64,000 nt of DNA from Yamadazyma tenuis (taxonomy: Eukaryota > Ascomycota > Pichiomycetes > Serinales > Debaryomycetaceae). The notes beneath the pieces were generated by a model. The model did not search any database and was not told where the DNA came from. It was given only the letters and a program-made list of their open reading frames with translations. The DNA lies in the NCBI RefSeq assembly GCF_029203305.1, contig NC_089466.1, positions 868,001 through 932,000 on the forward strand. The letters run 5' to 3'. A program made the position numbers and the translations under genes. This document shows, in pieces, positions 1 to 9,478 of this stretch (position 1 is the first letter of the stretch; the number at the start of each line of letters is the position of its first letter).

Positions 1-589
1 GTTTAGCCCGGCAAATTACATATATTGCCAAAACAAGCCGGTACCTTAACCATCAACAGCATACGTGATATTTTAAGGTGATATTATATTCTTTTGTTCC
101 CCCCCAATTGTTATTGATTGTAATACATGTCCATGGCTGGCGACTCCTTTTGCGCAAATAGTAACACCACTAGAGGTCACATGACCTACCCGACGTTAAA
201 AATGCGCAACTGACTGCAAAACATACCACCACCACAACCGCCAATAAATAGTAAGCTGATTGCGACGCTTGTAGCCAGAGACGAGCCCAACACATTTGGT
301 CAACTTAGTGTGTATATTATTGGTGCCGTTTGGGACGTGGAAAGAGGTTACACGATACTTAAAGTTTGACTACATCATCAGGAGAGAGGTGCACAACTAC
401 AGAAGCCACCAATCTTAGCCGAATCAGAAATATAGTTATGGATCTACCCAAACCGAACGTCGTTTCTTGAATGCTTCCAGTGTTTTTTCTATTGTTACTA
501 CGTGTCTCTAGAGCCCCAGGCCTGTCTAAGATACTCCGCGCAAAAAACCGCGCCCGAAAAATCATCGTGAAAAAATCCCACCAACCACA
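1..589. other. Intergenic, upstream of MRPS18
   Basis: No convincing ORF on either strand. The upstream neighbour lies outside the window, so this is at least the promoter region of the MRPS18 gene that starts at 590. I see ordinary AT-rich yeast intergenic sequence and no RNA gene or repeat. Confidence 0.6.
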
Positions 590-1228
590 ATGATTAGACC
601 AGGTATGGGTGTATTTTCACAAATAGCGTCCGCGATGACCACTAGAAGGATACTTACTCCTCATAGATCCCTCTCTAACACGGCAAAATTTCTCGTGTCC
701 CAAACCCCAAAAAACCTTGCATCTCCTATAAACCTTGATTTTAATGGTGCTTTTAAATCCAAGAAGAACGTTTCCAACAAGATTGTATTATGGAAATTGT
801 ACGGTCTTTTCAACAAACACAATACCCATTTGACTATGGTGGCGGTGGAAGAAGATCCCAACTTTTTGGAAAAGAATCCAGACTTATCGTACACTGAACA
901 AGTGTTGTACTATATGCAATTACCTCATCATCCTAAAATCCACGTATCAGCCGGGCAATTGGGATTCAAAAAGACCCAGAGATCAGAATACGAGGCGGCG
1001 TATCAGGTGAGCTCAAGAATGTTCAAGTTGATCGAAGAACGAAAATTATTGAGTCCTAATGATAGGGTTGAATTGGTGTTGAGGAACTTTGGTAAGGGAA
1101 GAGAAGCGTTTTTGGCAGCTTTGCAAGGGAAAGAAGGGTCTTCTGTCAAGGACCACATTGTGAGAGTATCAGACTCTACGAAATTGAAGTTTGGAGGAAC
1201 CAGATCGAAGAAGTTGCGTCGTTTATAG
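590..1228 (+). CDS. MRPS18: Mitochondrial small-subunit ribosomal protein uS11m (Mrps18-like)
   Basis: A 212-residue protein with the uS11 fold in its C-terminal half. The tail (FGKGREAFLAAL, then VSDSTKLKFGGTRSKKLRRL) is the signature rRNA-binding end of the S11 family. The N-terminal ~60 residues are basic, rich in Arg/Ser/Thr and without acidic residues, which fits a mitochondrial presequence. The length is close to S. cerevisiae Mrps18 (217). It should sit in the platform of the mitoribosomal small subunit. The start is the first ATG, and a second in-frame Met follows at codon 5. The next gene, RPL25, is cytosolic-ribosomal and on the same strand. Confidence 0.85.
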   Translation: MIRPGMGVFSQIASAMTTRRILTPHRSLSNTAKFLVSQTPKNLASPINLDFNGAFKSKKNVSNKIVLWKLYGLFNKHNTHLTMVAVEEDPNFLEKNPDLSYTEQVLYYMQLPHHPKIHVSAGQLGFKKTQRSEYEAAYQVSSRMFKLIEERKLLSPNDRVELVLRNFGKGREAFLAALQGKEGSSVKDHIVRVSDSTKLKFGGTRSKKLRRL

Positions 1229-1433
1229 GTTTATCATGTACATATATTATTATCCATAAAGCTAATAGAGTTAAAGGGCTTTAACCCTTAAACACCAGTC
1301 ACACCGGGCGTTCGCGCACCTCACTATTGGTGACACAAAGTGGCCGGTTTGTGTAACGTCTGCTTCGCAGTGAGTGAAAAAAAATTACTTTTGAGGATTT
1401 GAAAAAAAATTATCAATCATAGTATAGTTAAAG

Positions 1434-2200
1434 ATGGCTCCAAGTATGTACTATAACAACCCAAAGAAATGGTTAGCGTGAGAGAGTATAGAACGAAGCG
1501 TATGTCAATGCGTCGTAAGAGATAAATAAATCCAGAATTCCCCGTCATATTCACCAAGTTGTAACAGGTTATTAAACGAGAGTGATGAGTTTGAAAACTA
1601 CATTCAATTACCATATTCCAGTAATACATCCCAAGTATAATACCACAACGAACAAATATCGTGTCAGATACTTCAAATCTCGAAGTTTGTACCAAAGAGG
1701 ACATATACATCACTTCATGCTCATTCACTTCCCATGCTTAAAAGCATCAACAAAACCAGTTTTACTAACAAATAACTTTAGACACTAAAGCTGCCGCCGC
1801 TAAGAAGGCCGTGTTGAAAGGTACTAATGCCAAGAAGTCGTTGAAGGTCAGAACCAGCACTTCTTTCAGATTGCCAAAGACCTTGAAGTTGGCTAGATCT
1901 CCAAAATACGTCAGAAAGGCTGTTCCACACTACAACAGATTGGACGCTTACAAGATCATTGTCTCCCCAATCGCTTCTGAAACCGCCATGAAGAAGGTTG
2001 AAGATGGTAACACCTTGGTTTTCCAAGTTGACCTCAAAGCCAACAAGCACCAAATCAAACAAGCTGTTAAAGAATTATACGAAGTGGATGTTGACCACAT
2101 TAACACTTTGGTCAGACCAAACGGTACCAAGAAGGCTTACATCAGATTAACTGCTGACCACGATGCTTTAGACATTGCCAACAAAATCGGTTATATTTAA
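1434..2200 (+). CDS. RPL25: Cytosolic 60S ribosomal protein uL23 (Rpl25), spliced
   Basis: Spliced CDS: exon 1 1434-1443 (ATG GCT CCA A), exon 2 1782-2200, giving 142 residues beginning [18 protein letters not shown]. That is the same length as S. cerevisiae Rpl25. The conserved core [27 protein letters not shown] and [12 protein letters not shown] is intact, ending ANKIGYI. uL23 lines the nascent-chain exit tunnel, where it docks SRP and NAC. The intron position after the first few codons matches the S. cerevisiae gene. Without the 10-nt first exon, exon 2 has no ATG near its beginning, so the splice model is required by the sequence. Confidence 0.95.
1444..1781 (+). other. RPL25 intron (338 nt)
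   Basis: Donor GTATGT at 1444-1449, perfect branch motif TACTAAC at 1763-1769 and acceptor TTTAG ending at 1781. Joining the exons restores the reading frame of Rpl25 from its first residue. The intron is long for this compact genome. I see no convincing snoRNA inside it. Confidence 0.93.
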
Positions 2201-3443
2201 ACATATACAGGTAACGAGTCATAATATATATCTTTGTATTATAAGTGAGGATGTAGGGAGGGAGTTAGGGCGAAGCTGGAACCAAAAATTGGGCGGTTTC
2301 GCACCAGTATTTTTCTGGCATTCGTGCTGGACCCATTACTAGCGTCCTGAGGGCCCATTTGGGCTGCGGTGAGCCTCCTGGAATCAATAAGCAAGTTCCT
2401 CTATTTTCTACTATAATTACTCTTGGCCATCTGTTATTTAGTCGTAATCCCAAAGAGTCTAGATCCACAAACCTAGCCTGCCGGATTTTTCGTTAACTAA
2501 AACTGAATCTGCTTTAGTCTAGAGCAGATCGGCAACTTGCAACTTTTACCACCGATTTAAATTACTTTAACAGGCTTGACAGCAAATCAAAGGAGCTACC
2601 ACATTCTACAAACAGATAAAAGGAGTTCACATGATAGCAGATTTCGATATATTACAATAGCTTCGTGCCCTGATACCTTCCTGGCGACCCAACCCTCATC
2701 CCAAATTCCCACGAATGGGACCAATAACAAACATGCAATATTAAACCCAGAAATGTTCATGACGTAACGCCAGACTCAACGACCACCCTTTTGGTTGGAT
2801 TAGGAATGTTTCAACGATTGAAACGGGAACGGTATCCGGATTAATTCAAGTGAACAGGCGGCCACCCGTCTTATGTGGATGTCGCTGCTCCTCTTGTCAA
2901 CAAAAAAGTTTACATTTTGAACTCAACGGGTGTGCCAATAGCTTGCCTTGCGATCTGCGGGAAATAAAGTCAATTGAAGAGGGGAGTCTCCTTGCATGGT
3001 ATCCAAAAATGGCTCATGCTGAGCTTTAAAATGCTGGTTTAATGGTGGCGGATGCAACTGGGCGCTTCTTCGCGGTGGGAGCCGACCGTGGCCCACGGGC
3101 TATTGTACCGCCATTAGAGAGGACTTCCTAAGAACATACACTTTGACATTCAAGGGTGACCTAAGAGATGAGTGCATGTAGACAGGGCCTACAACAACCG
3201 GTGGATGTTGGCGGCTTGAAGTTTAAGTACAAACACCACTTTCTTGTGAATATTGATGAAAATATTGTCTTGCTCTTGAAGTGAGTGAGCTAAGCATATT
3301 TAAGCTAGGCACTTTTGGACGTTCTTTTAATAAGACACTGATAGCGGGAGCCCTTCACTGTTAATACTGACTGATTGACGTTAATTATGTCAATGAACTC
3401 CAACCATTGTCAAGTGTATTTGTGTGGTCCACAGCTTACCAAA

Positions 3444-3526
3444 CTGGCTTTAGCAGCATATTCTCATGCTTAAAGTTTTACCCAGCTGGCTTTAGCGGCA
3501 TATTCCCATGTTAAAGTTTTACCCAG
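3444..3526. repeat. 42-bp direct tandem duplication
   Basis: Copy 1 is 3444-3485 and copy 2 is 3486-3526. Both begin CTGGCTTTAGC and end AAAGTTTTACCCAG. They differ by two substitutions and one deleted base, which suggests a fairly recent duplication in non-coding DNA. Confidence 0.9.
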
Positions 3527-4012
3527 CCAGGTAGTACACTTCTGATTACTGATAGTCGCTATTGACTACTAGCGCAGCAAGCGATCGTAAGGGGTCTTCT
3601 TGACTTGTCCATGGTACTTTGGCCTCTAGTTTCGTTCTCTTTCCCAACTCTTAATGCTGCTGTGTTTGAGCATCCACGGGGGTTACAACTGAGGGTATTT
3701 TCAACTGGGTTGATTGACTCCAGTGTCCGCCCTACCTTAGAGCACACATACCACACTAAGGCCTGTTCTGAGTACTCCCATAATCGGTGTTAGTATATAT
3801 GTCGTGCCGACGACATCCTCTCAGGACGGGTCTCTGCGATAAGCAAATGACGTAGATAAACCGTCGGTCCGCACTGACTGCAGGAACACTATGTCATAAG
3901 CTTATTGTGAGAAAGTCAGAACTGGGTGTGAAAACCTCAAGGAGGCAAATAATATGAAGGGGGGTCAACCCACTCTTCACCGTACCTTCATAAGCGAATA
4001 TGATAAGTTAAT

Positions 4013-4102
4013 CCCCTTTTTACAACGGCCTCCTTTTCAAAGTGTCACCCGATGCCAAAAGAAAGCCAGACACCCAAGAAAACACCAGTTTTTCCGGAGG
4101 GG
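4013..4102. promoter_or_regulatory. STRE-like boxes upstream of GPP1
   Basis: CCCCT at 4013-4017 and AGGGG at 4098-4102 are matches to the stress response element bound by Msn2/4-type zinc-finger factors. They lie about 370-455 bp before the GPP1 start. Five-base matches occur by chance, so support comes mainly from the known osmotic induction of this gene family. Confidence 0.35.
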
Positions 4103-4183
4103 CACAACCGCAAAAAAGATTGACAGTCAAAAAATTGACTGGTATATTTCAAAACATAAACTACAGGAACACTACAGGAAAAC

Positions 4184-4200
4184 TACGTAGGACCTACGTA
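4184..4200. promoter_or_regulatory. 17-bp dyad TACGTAGG-A-CCTACGTA
   Basis: Eight-base arms are perfectly complementary around a single central A. Each end carries TACGTA, and the right end reads TACGTAA, a half-site-like core for ATF/CREB or Yap-type bZIP proteins. It lies about 270 bp before the GPP1 ATG. Just before it, ACTACAGGAA occurs twice in tandem-like arrangement (4159-4182). Confidence 0.5.
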
Positions 4201-4400
4201 ATGAGTTATTCTAGGCACCGCAGCACACGGGTTTGTATTAGAAACCTGTCCTATATGATCCCGGCTACAAGCGCCATTACTTCATGTCCTGCACAGACTT
4301 TCTTTTTGGCGGTCGGCAGGAATTATTTCCCCTGCCATTTTGGGAATCACCTGCTCTTCTGATGCACCAGTAAAAGAAAATGGTACTTAGGGCCAGGTGG

Positions 4401-4408
4401 TATAAATA
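4401..4408 (+). promoter_or_regulatory. TATA box of GPP1
   Basis: TATAAATA 61 bp before the ATG at 4469, a normal yeast spacing. Strong TATA boxes are typical of stress-induced metabolic genes. Confidence 0.6.
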
Positions 4409-4468
4409 CCCACGGATTCCCACCCTGCAGTATGATATTTATCATATTACTACCTTCATTTTTACACC

Positions 4469-5233
4469 ATGACCATTCAAAATCAACCCGCTATTTTTTA
4501 CGTTAATGCTGCTCTCTTCGACTGCGATGGTACTTTAGTTAATTCGACCGGTGCTATCTCTGAGTTCTGGAGGGATTTCGGAAAAACTAGACCACATGTC
4601 AACCCTGATGAGATTATCAGAACAAGTCACGGTTGCAGAACCTTCGATGTCATTGCCAAGTGGTCTCCAGAAGATGCTAATGTTGCCCAGGTTACTGCTT
4701 GGGAAGGTGCTATCCCAGATTCTTTTGGTCAATACGCTAAACCCATTCCTGGTGCTGTTGAATTAGTCAAGTCTTTTGACGATTTCTCCAAACAGCAGAC
4801 CGCTGATGGAAAGCAAAGATGGGCCATCGTCACGTCAGGAACTTTACCTTTAGCCACTAAATGGTTGAAGTTGATGTCCATTACACAACCAGACTGCTTC
4901 ATTACTGCCGAAAAAGTCACCAAGGGAAAACCTCACCCTCAAGGATACCAAAATGCCAGAAACACCTTGGGATTCGAAGATGCTGCTGCCAAGGTGGTGG
5001 TGTTTGAAGATGCTCCAGCCGGTATCACAGCCGGTAAGGGAGCTGGTGCCATGATTGTTGGTATCTGTTCCACCTACGATCCAGAAAAGGTGAGAAAATC
5101 AGGTGCTGACATTGTGGTGGATGACTTGTCGTCGTTCAAGATCGACAGTTACAACCCAGCCACTAACGAATTCAAGGTGGTTGTATCTGAATATCATTAT
5201 GCCAACGAGGAATACTTGCAAGAGGTTGCTTAA
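4469..5233 (+). CDS. GPP1: DL-glycerol-3-phosphate phosphatase (HAD family)
   Basis: A 254-residue HAD hydrolase matching S. cerevisiae Gpp1/Gpp2 (C. albicans Rhr2), the last step of glycerol synthesis from glycerol 3-phosphate in the cytosol. Motif I is FDCDGT with nucleophile D18 and acid D20. Motif II is TSGT near residue 122, the motif III lysine lies in KGKPHP (152-157), and motif IV FEDAPAG starts at 179. The cap segment FWRDFGK...SHGCRTFD is also typical. Its upstream DNA contains a TATA box, STRE-like boxes and a dyad, fitting osmotic or general stress induction. GPP1 versus GPP2 cannot be separated; this looks like the single clade copy. Confidence 0.88.
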   Translation: MTIQNQPAIFYVNAALFDCDGTLVNSTGAISEFWRDFGKTRPHVNPDEIIRTSHGCRTFDVIAKWSPEDANVAQVTAWEGAIPDSFGQYAKPIPGAVELVKSFDDFSKQQTADGKQRWAIVTSGTLPLATKWLKLMSITQPDCFITAEKVTKGKPHPQGYQNARNTLGFEDAAAKVVVFEDAPAGITAGKGAGAMIVGICSTYDPEKVRKSGADIVVDDLSSFKIDSYNPATNEFKVVVSEYHYANEEYLQEVA

Positions 5234-5481
5234 GCTGGCTACATGCGGTTTTTTGTAAAGTAGATTTTATAGAATAAACAAAGGGATTTCACAGGAACAA
5301 AGGGAAAGTAGTAGGATTGAAAAGAAAGGACTTAGAAGTTGAACAGGGAAAAGATCTCAAATGTAGAGATCATCGTGGAGTTATATAAGCCAAGGGCTCT
5401 TTTCCGCTATCGTCGCGCTCGGTGGTGGCACCAGATGGCGGAAGCCCCCACTAGGGTACCACCGTTTTTTCGAGCGCGCAT

Positions 5482-5498
5482 CTCATCTCAAAAATTTT
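5482..5498 (+). promoter_or_regulatory. PAC + RRPE pair before UTP8
   Basis: CTCATC (PAC core, reverse orientation) at 5482-5487 is followed directly by AAAAATTTT (RRPE) at 5490-5498, 24 bp before the UTP8 ATG. This pair is the hallmark of ribosome-biogenesis gene promoters in yeasts (Dot6/Tod6 and Stb3 sites). Confidence 0.6.
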
Positions 5499-5521
5499 CA
5501 ACTCACACATCTATATCTACC

Positions 5522-7306
5522 ATGTCATTTGTAGACTTCTATCCTATTCTCACGTTGCCTCGTGTGAGTGACTTGCCATTGCACTCACGTGTCATTGTGT
5601 CACCCCTCAGCAGTATCACCGAAACGAACATCAACATTGCTATTTCCAAATCCAACATCTCCTCCTACATCTTATATCCATCTCCAAGATTGGTTTGGTC
5701 ATATCCGATTTCTCCTTCAAGTGTCGTTGAATGTATGGACGTCAAGGATGATCTGTATATGATTGGAATCACCGACAGAAAGACATTCAAGTTGTTGAGC
5801 TTGAACAAAGGATCTGAAGAAAGTAACAGCATCAAACTCAAGCATCGCATTGCCAATATTAAATTTGAAGAGTTTGTATGGGTTGTGTTGGGAAACGGCG
5901 ATGTTCTCAAGATAGATCCCGCTTCCTTGGAAGTGATAGAAACAATCTCCAACGATGAACAGGGCACTCACGTATTTTCAAACCTCGATAAGCACATTCT
6001 AGTTGTAACTAAGGTTTCTGATCAATTAAGTTATAAGCTTATTCACAATGGAGTTGTCACCCACTACGAAGCCTACACCGACAGCTTGTTCGAATTCAAT
6101 GACAAGCACATCTACAGATTTAACAAAAGCACCAAAACTATAGAGAAAGTCGACCTCACTTTCAAAGTGCAATACTCAGTTGACTTGTCCCACCTCTTGG
6201 CAGAAGGCCCATTTTCATTGCTGGTGCCGAGTGAAGACAGAGTGGTTATTTCCGATAACATCAAGATGCATTTGGTCAATTTGAAATATGAAAGTAAACT
6301 AGCCGAATTTCAATTTGATGATAACTGTGATCATGAAATTTTGACATCCATTAAAGTCAAAGGGAACTCTCTCAACACAACAGACACCCGTCTTTTCTAT
6401 TTGAAATTGAATTCCAAAAAGAACAAGTTGAACTTGAACTTACTCAATCTTAACATCGAAGTTAATACGCTATTGGCGAACTTAAATAAAGGGTTTAAGC
6501 CAAATGAAAACCGTGAGATTTTGCAATTGACCAATTTAATCGATGAGGTCTACGAAATCAAAAAAGACACAGCCGTTCATAAGCTTGTCACCTTATACGG
6601 AAAGGATTTGTCAAAGTTCGAGATTCAAGCCATCAGGTATTTAAAGGACCAGGAAGTCAAACCATCCCATTACTATAGTTTTGATTCCGAAGACAAACCA
6701 GTCGATCCCCAAGCTATCGAGAAGTTTGTCAGTCTAATCTTTTCCAAAGAAAATGATACACTCACGATCAAGGGCAAGGTTCCCAAATTCATCTTGTACT
6801 ATTTATTGAGCCACAAGCTTTATCCTTCTCAGTACACCAAGGGCCTCTTGAGGTTATTATTGTCTACTGGAAACTTAAGACTTTTGAAACAAAGTATAAC
6901 CTTTACTCCAGGAATCGATGTGTCTGATCTTGTGGAGGTCCTTATTTACAGCGACAACAGCACAGTGACGAATGACATTTTAGTAAGGCTCAATGATTAT
7001 AAAGTGGAAGAAGTCATTGAGATGTTCAAGACCAAGTTGAGTGAAGGTGAGAATGTGAATGGTCTTATCAAGAACTTGATTGAATTGAACAATTTCAACA
7101 GTTTCAAGTTGTTGAAAAACCTCATTGATTTGAATGGACTTGTATCCAGTATGAGGACCGAAGTGATCCGTAAATTAACAGAGTTGGTTAATTACAAGAT
7201 TCGGCTAGTTGAGTTGAATTCTTTGAACTTAAACTTGGTGAATAACCGCATCAAGTTGGCCGATACTCGGGTGCCCAAATATTCGTTTGAACCACTTGAG
7301 AGCTGA
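5522..7306 (+). CDS. UTP8: U3 snoRNP t-UTP/UtpA subunit Utp8
   Basis: A 594-residue protein from the ATG at 5522. The N-terminal stretch (ISKSNISSYILYPSPRLVWSYPI split by short spacers) matches the start of the Utp8 beta-propeller region. The C-terminal third is helical and Leu/Asn-rich. Utp8 belongs to UtpA, which binds the 5' ETS of pre-rRNA in the nucleolus; it has also been linked to tRNA export. The reading frame stays open upstream to 5339 and holds an ATG at 5435, but that extension crosses the PAC/RRPE promoter motif and has no family similarity, so I use 5522. It is shorter than S. cerevisiae Utp8 (713). Confidence 0.8.
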   Translation: MSFVDFYPILTLPRVSDLPLHSRVIVSPLSSITETNINIAISKSNISSYILYPSPRLVWSYPISPSSVVECMDVKDDLYMIGITDRKTFKLLSLNKGSEESNSIKLKHRIANIKFEEFVWVVLGNGDVLKIDPASLEVIETISNDEQGTHVFSNLDKHILVVTKVSDQLSYKLIHNGVVTHYEAYTDSLFEFNDKHIYRFNKSTKTIEKVDLTFKVQYSVDLSHLLAEGPFSLLVPSEDRVVISDNIKMHLVNLKYESKLAEFQFDDNCDHEILTSIKVKGNSLNTTDTRLFYLKLNSKKNKLNLNLLNLNIEVNTLLANLNKGFKPNENREILQLTNLIDEVYEIKKDTAVHKLVTLYGKDLSKFEIQAIRYLKDQEVKPSHYYSFDSEDKPVDPQAIEKFVSLIFSKENDTLTIKGKVPKFILYYLLSHKLYPSQYTKGLLRLLLSTGNLRLLKQSITFTPGIDVSDLVEVLIYSDNSTVTNDILVRLNDYKVEEVIEMFKTKLSEGENVNGLIKNLIELNNFNSFKLLKNLIDLNGLVSSMRTEVIRKLTELVNYKIRLVELNSLNLNLVNNRIKLADTRVPKYSFEPLES

Positions 7307-7465
7307 ATTATTTGCTTCAAAATTATATAGACAGCAACCCCCATGCATATCAACACACAAATAACCGTTTTGTAATTGGCTTATGAATCTGACATCTGTA
7401 ACTGGCTGCGCACCTTGTGTAGCTGAATTCGCACTAGAAAAAACCATCATCTCATCACCAACCAC

Positions 7466-7816
7466 ATGAAAAATCCAGCACTACAAGCATACAGAACGGC
7501 TTTGCGGGCGACGGCCCAGGCCTTCAAAGGAGACCTAGAGATTAAACTAGCTGCTCGTCTGAAAATCAGGGAAGGAATGCACCAGCACCAAACGTTACAG
7601 TCTCCTCAGAGAGACGAAGAAATCGACAAGCTCAACGAGGTTAGCATGTTTCTCAAGAAAAACATTGTTCAAGGACAAAAACAGGATGACGGTAAGTACT
7701 TATTGAACTTCACGAAAGAGACCGAGTTGGGAGACAACGACAGCATAAAGCAGAGCAAACAGGATATGGGTAGTTTAGCAGGAAAGAAAGGAGCCAACAT
7801 CAAGAAGTGTTCCTAG
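7466..7816 (+). CDS. MZM1: LYR-motif complex III assembly factor Mzm1 (LYRM7)
   Basis: A 116-residue LYR-family protein. N-terminal ALQAYRTALRATAQAF is the LYR motif helix; KLAARLKIREGM, FLKKNIVQG and TKETELGDN follow in the order seen in Mzm1. In the mitochondrial matrix Mzm1 holds the Rieske protein Rip1 before Bcs1 inserts it into the bc1 complex. The length agrees with S. cerevisiae Mzm1 (123). The gene is free-standing, 159 bp after UTP8 on the same strand. Confidence 0.88.
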   Translation: MKNPALQAYRTALRATAQAFKGDLEIKLAARLKIREGMHQHQTLQSPQRDEEIDKLNEVSMFLKKNIVQGQKQDDGKYLLNFTKETELGDNDSIKQSKQDMGSLAGKKGANIKKCS

Positions 7817-8522
7817 GACTAGAGGTGCAGTCACCGAATGCTACACACAAGTTACCACTGGTTCTCTTTCCATAGTAAGTGCCGTATATGACATACAATG
7901 TAAATAGAATATCCTCATTTAATTTCTCACATCCACATCCGAGATCTCCACCATGGCAGAATGAGCGGTATATGTGCCCGACTTCCGTATACTGGAACAT
8001 AAGTTTTGTAGTTGAAAGCACATTACCATTTTAATTCTAACAGTAGGCCTTTGTATATTGATCATCTTTCTTCATAGAGTATTATCAATGATTGCAAATT
8101 GCTAGACTTAGCAGCTAACAAGTTCTCGCAAACTGCGTTTCCAAGATATATCCAGAAGTTATATGTATCATTGTAGAACCTTTGAACCAGAAGTTCCTGT
8201 CTTTGTAGGTATATTCTTCACCAGAAATAATGACAGAAACCAGTGAGATGAAAACATTACTACGACATGGACTTGGGTGAAGACTTTCAAGAAAGTTGGA
8301 GTCGGGTTTGTGGTTCTTGAAAATTGCTGCCAAATTCTTTGATTTCTCTTATGTTTAGAAATCTGCGTGTCTCTCTGACATAATATAACAATACAATGAT
8401 GGAGGCGGATGATGGAGGAGGTATTTGGATAGAACAAATTTTGAGCATATCACTTTTATAAAAATCTTTAGTTCAGCTAGTGGTACAAATGAGCATGAAG
8501 TGCTGAATTGTTTAACGTAAGA

Positions 8523-8684
8523 ATGATTAAAAAAGTGATCGGCTACCTTCTCAAAAAAGGTATTTTCTTTCTTTATTACCTAGGGATTCTTATCATTGTT
8601 GGGGAGGTGAAAAAGCTCGACCTCAATATTAAGAGGATGACTGAACAATTTCTCTTTATTCTTGAGCTGTTAATAGAAAAGTGA
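8523..8684 (+). CDS. Doubtful 53-aa hydrophobic ORF
   Basis: An ATG-initiated ORF of 53 codons, about 60 bp after a TATAAAAA motif. It encodes a Lys-flanked hydrophobic segment (GIFFLYYLGILIIVG, residues 14-28) and an amphipathic Leu/Glu-rich tail. No family is recognised. Its stop is followed 17 nt later by the ATG of the next small ORF. It could be a small membrane protein, an upstream ORF, or chance. Confidence 0.2.
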   Translation: MIKKVIGYLLKKGIFFLYYLGILIIVGEVKKLDLNIKRMTEQFLFILELLIEK

Positions 8685-8701
8685 GTCTCTTCCTTGTTAG
8701 G

Positions 8702-8956
8702 ATGTTGATTGACGTGATAAGGATACTTATTGTTGGGGCCGTGATAGCTGCTTTCGTTGTGAATGCACAACGTCAACAGACAGTTAATGGCCTGACCCCT
8801 ATACCCACCGAAGCTGTCCCTGCGTATACACCTCACAGAAAGCAACAATATTCTGGCTCATTACCAGACACAAGCAAACCCACCAAAGGGAAACCTAGAA
8901 TCTGTTCCGTGTACTCAAATTCCATACCGCTCACGTCTAGGCATATTTCACTTTAA
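8702..8956 (+). CDS. Doubtful 84-aa single-pass membrane ORF
   Basis: An 84-codon ORF beginning with a hydrophobic segment (LIDVIRILIVGAVIAAFVV, residues 2-20), then a polar, Pro/Thr/Ser-rich basic tail (TPIPTEAVPAYTP). The layout suggests a type II or signal-anchored small membrane protein. No homologue comes to mind. It is separated by 17 nt from the preceding 53-codon ORF. An isolated ORF this short is weak evidence. Confidence 0.25.
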   Translation: MLIDVIRILIVGAVIAAFVVNAQRQQTVNGLTPIPTEAVPAYTPHRKQQYSGSLPDTSKPTKGKPRICSVYSNSIPLTSRHISL

Positions 8957-9478
8957 ACACAGTTATAGGTAGTGTTCTTGAAACAGACACTGAAGTTATC
9001 AAACACTAACTGCCCGAAAACCCAAGTCTTCCCTCCCATAACGACAGAATCCTAACGTCTTTTGTTGCAAAGATCAAATCCATGTTTGGCTAAAGCCACT
9101 CAAAACTTCCAATCTCCAGAGGCTATCCACAGCTAGCTAACTATTGTTTTAATATATTGATATCTAATTAATGGTTCCCTGCTTGCAGCCGTTCGAGCAC
9201 TCTCTTTGCAAACTCTTGGAAAACGCTACAAAAGAGAATAAAATGAAAGAACGATTATCTAGAGAACATCAAACCTGGAACCACAGTTCTCCAAAGGTTT
9301 CTAATATACGAACAAGACCCAAGAGGTTTACAGGAGCCTTTAAGACCTAGTCTTTTGTACAAAGTAATGCATATGTTGTTCTCCAATAATACAACAATAT
9401 CTTCACTAGGTTCTCATTCCATACAAAGTTTTTGCAACTCCCTGGAAGCTGTCGCATTTTTTTGAGTCATCCCCATCA

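Larger units (their letters stand above)
2201..4468. other. Long gene-poor region upstream of GPP1
   Basis: About 2.3 kb without a convincing gene. The longest ORFs (78 and 106 codons near 3954-4362) overlap in different frames, have no recognisable domain and are probably chance. Structured elements seen: a short inverted repeat at 2808-2824, a 42-bp tandem duplication at 3444-3526, STRE-like boxes near 4013 and 4098, a 17-bp dyad at 4184-4200 and a TATA box at 4401. The 3' part is best read as an extended stress-type promoter for the glycerol-phosphatase gene. The 5' part is unexplained. Confidence 0.6.
7817..9478. other. Intergenic with two doubtful short ORFs
   Basis: 1.66 kb between MZM1 and TPT1. 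Nothing is recognisable at 7817-8450. A TATA-like TATAAAAA at 8457-8464 precedes two small hydrophobic ORFs on the plus strand (8523-8684 and 8702-8956, listed separately). From 8957 to 9478 I see only promoter-like AT-rich sequence for TPT1. Confidence 0.5.

Noticed and set aside
1582..1588. GTGATGA C-box in the RPL25 intron (possible intronic snoRNA)
   Set aside because: No matching CTGA D-box with terminal stem at snoRNA distance was found by eye.
3954..4362. Overlapping 78- and 106-codon ORFs before GPP1
   Set aside because: Different frames, no domain, basic random composition, and they overlap STRE-like boxes and the dyad. Regulatory DNA is the better reading.
2201..4468. Gene-poor region as a possible centromere
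   Set aside because: No marked AT trough, large inverted repeat or retroelement cluster is visible, and the size is small for CTG-clade regional centromeres.
5339..5521. N-terminal extension of the UTP8 frame
   Set aside because: The frame is open but starts without ATG at 5339. The only ATG (5435) lies upstream of a PAC/RRPE promoter pair, and the extension has no family similarity.
8681..8701. GTGAGT...TTAG between the two small ORFs as an intron
   Set aside because: It would be under 25 nt and lacks a branch motif, so it cannot be spliced by the normal machinery.
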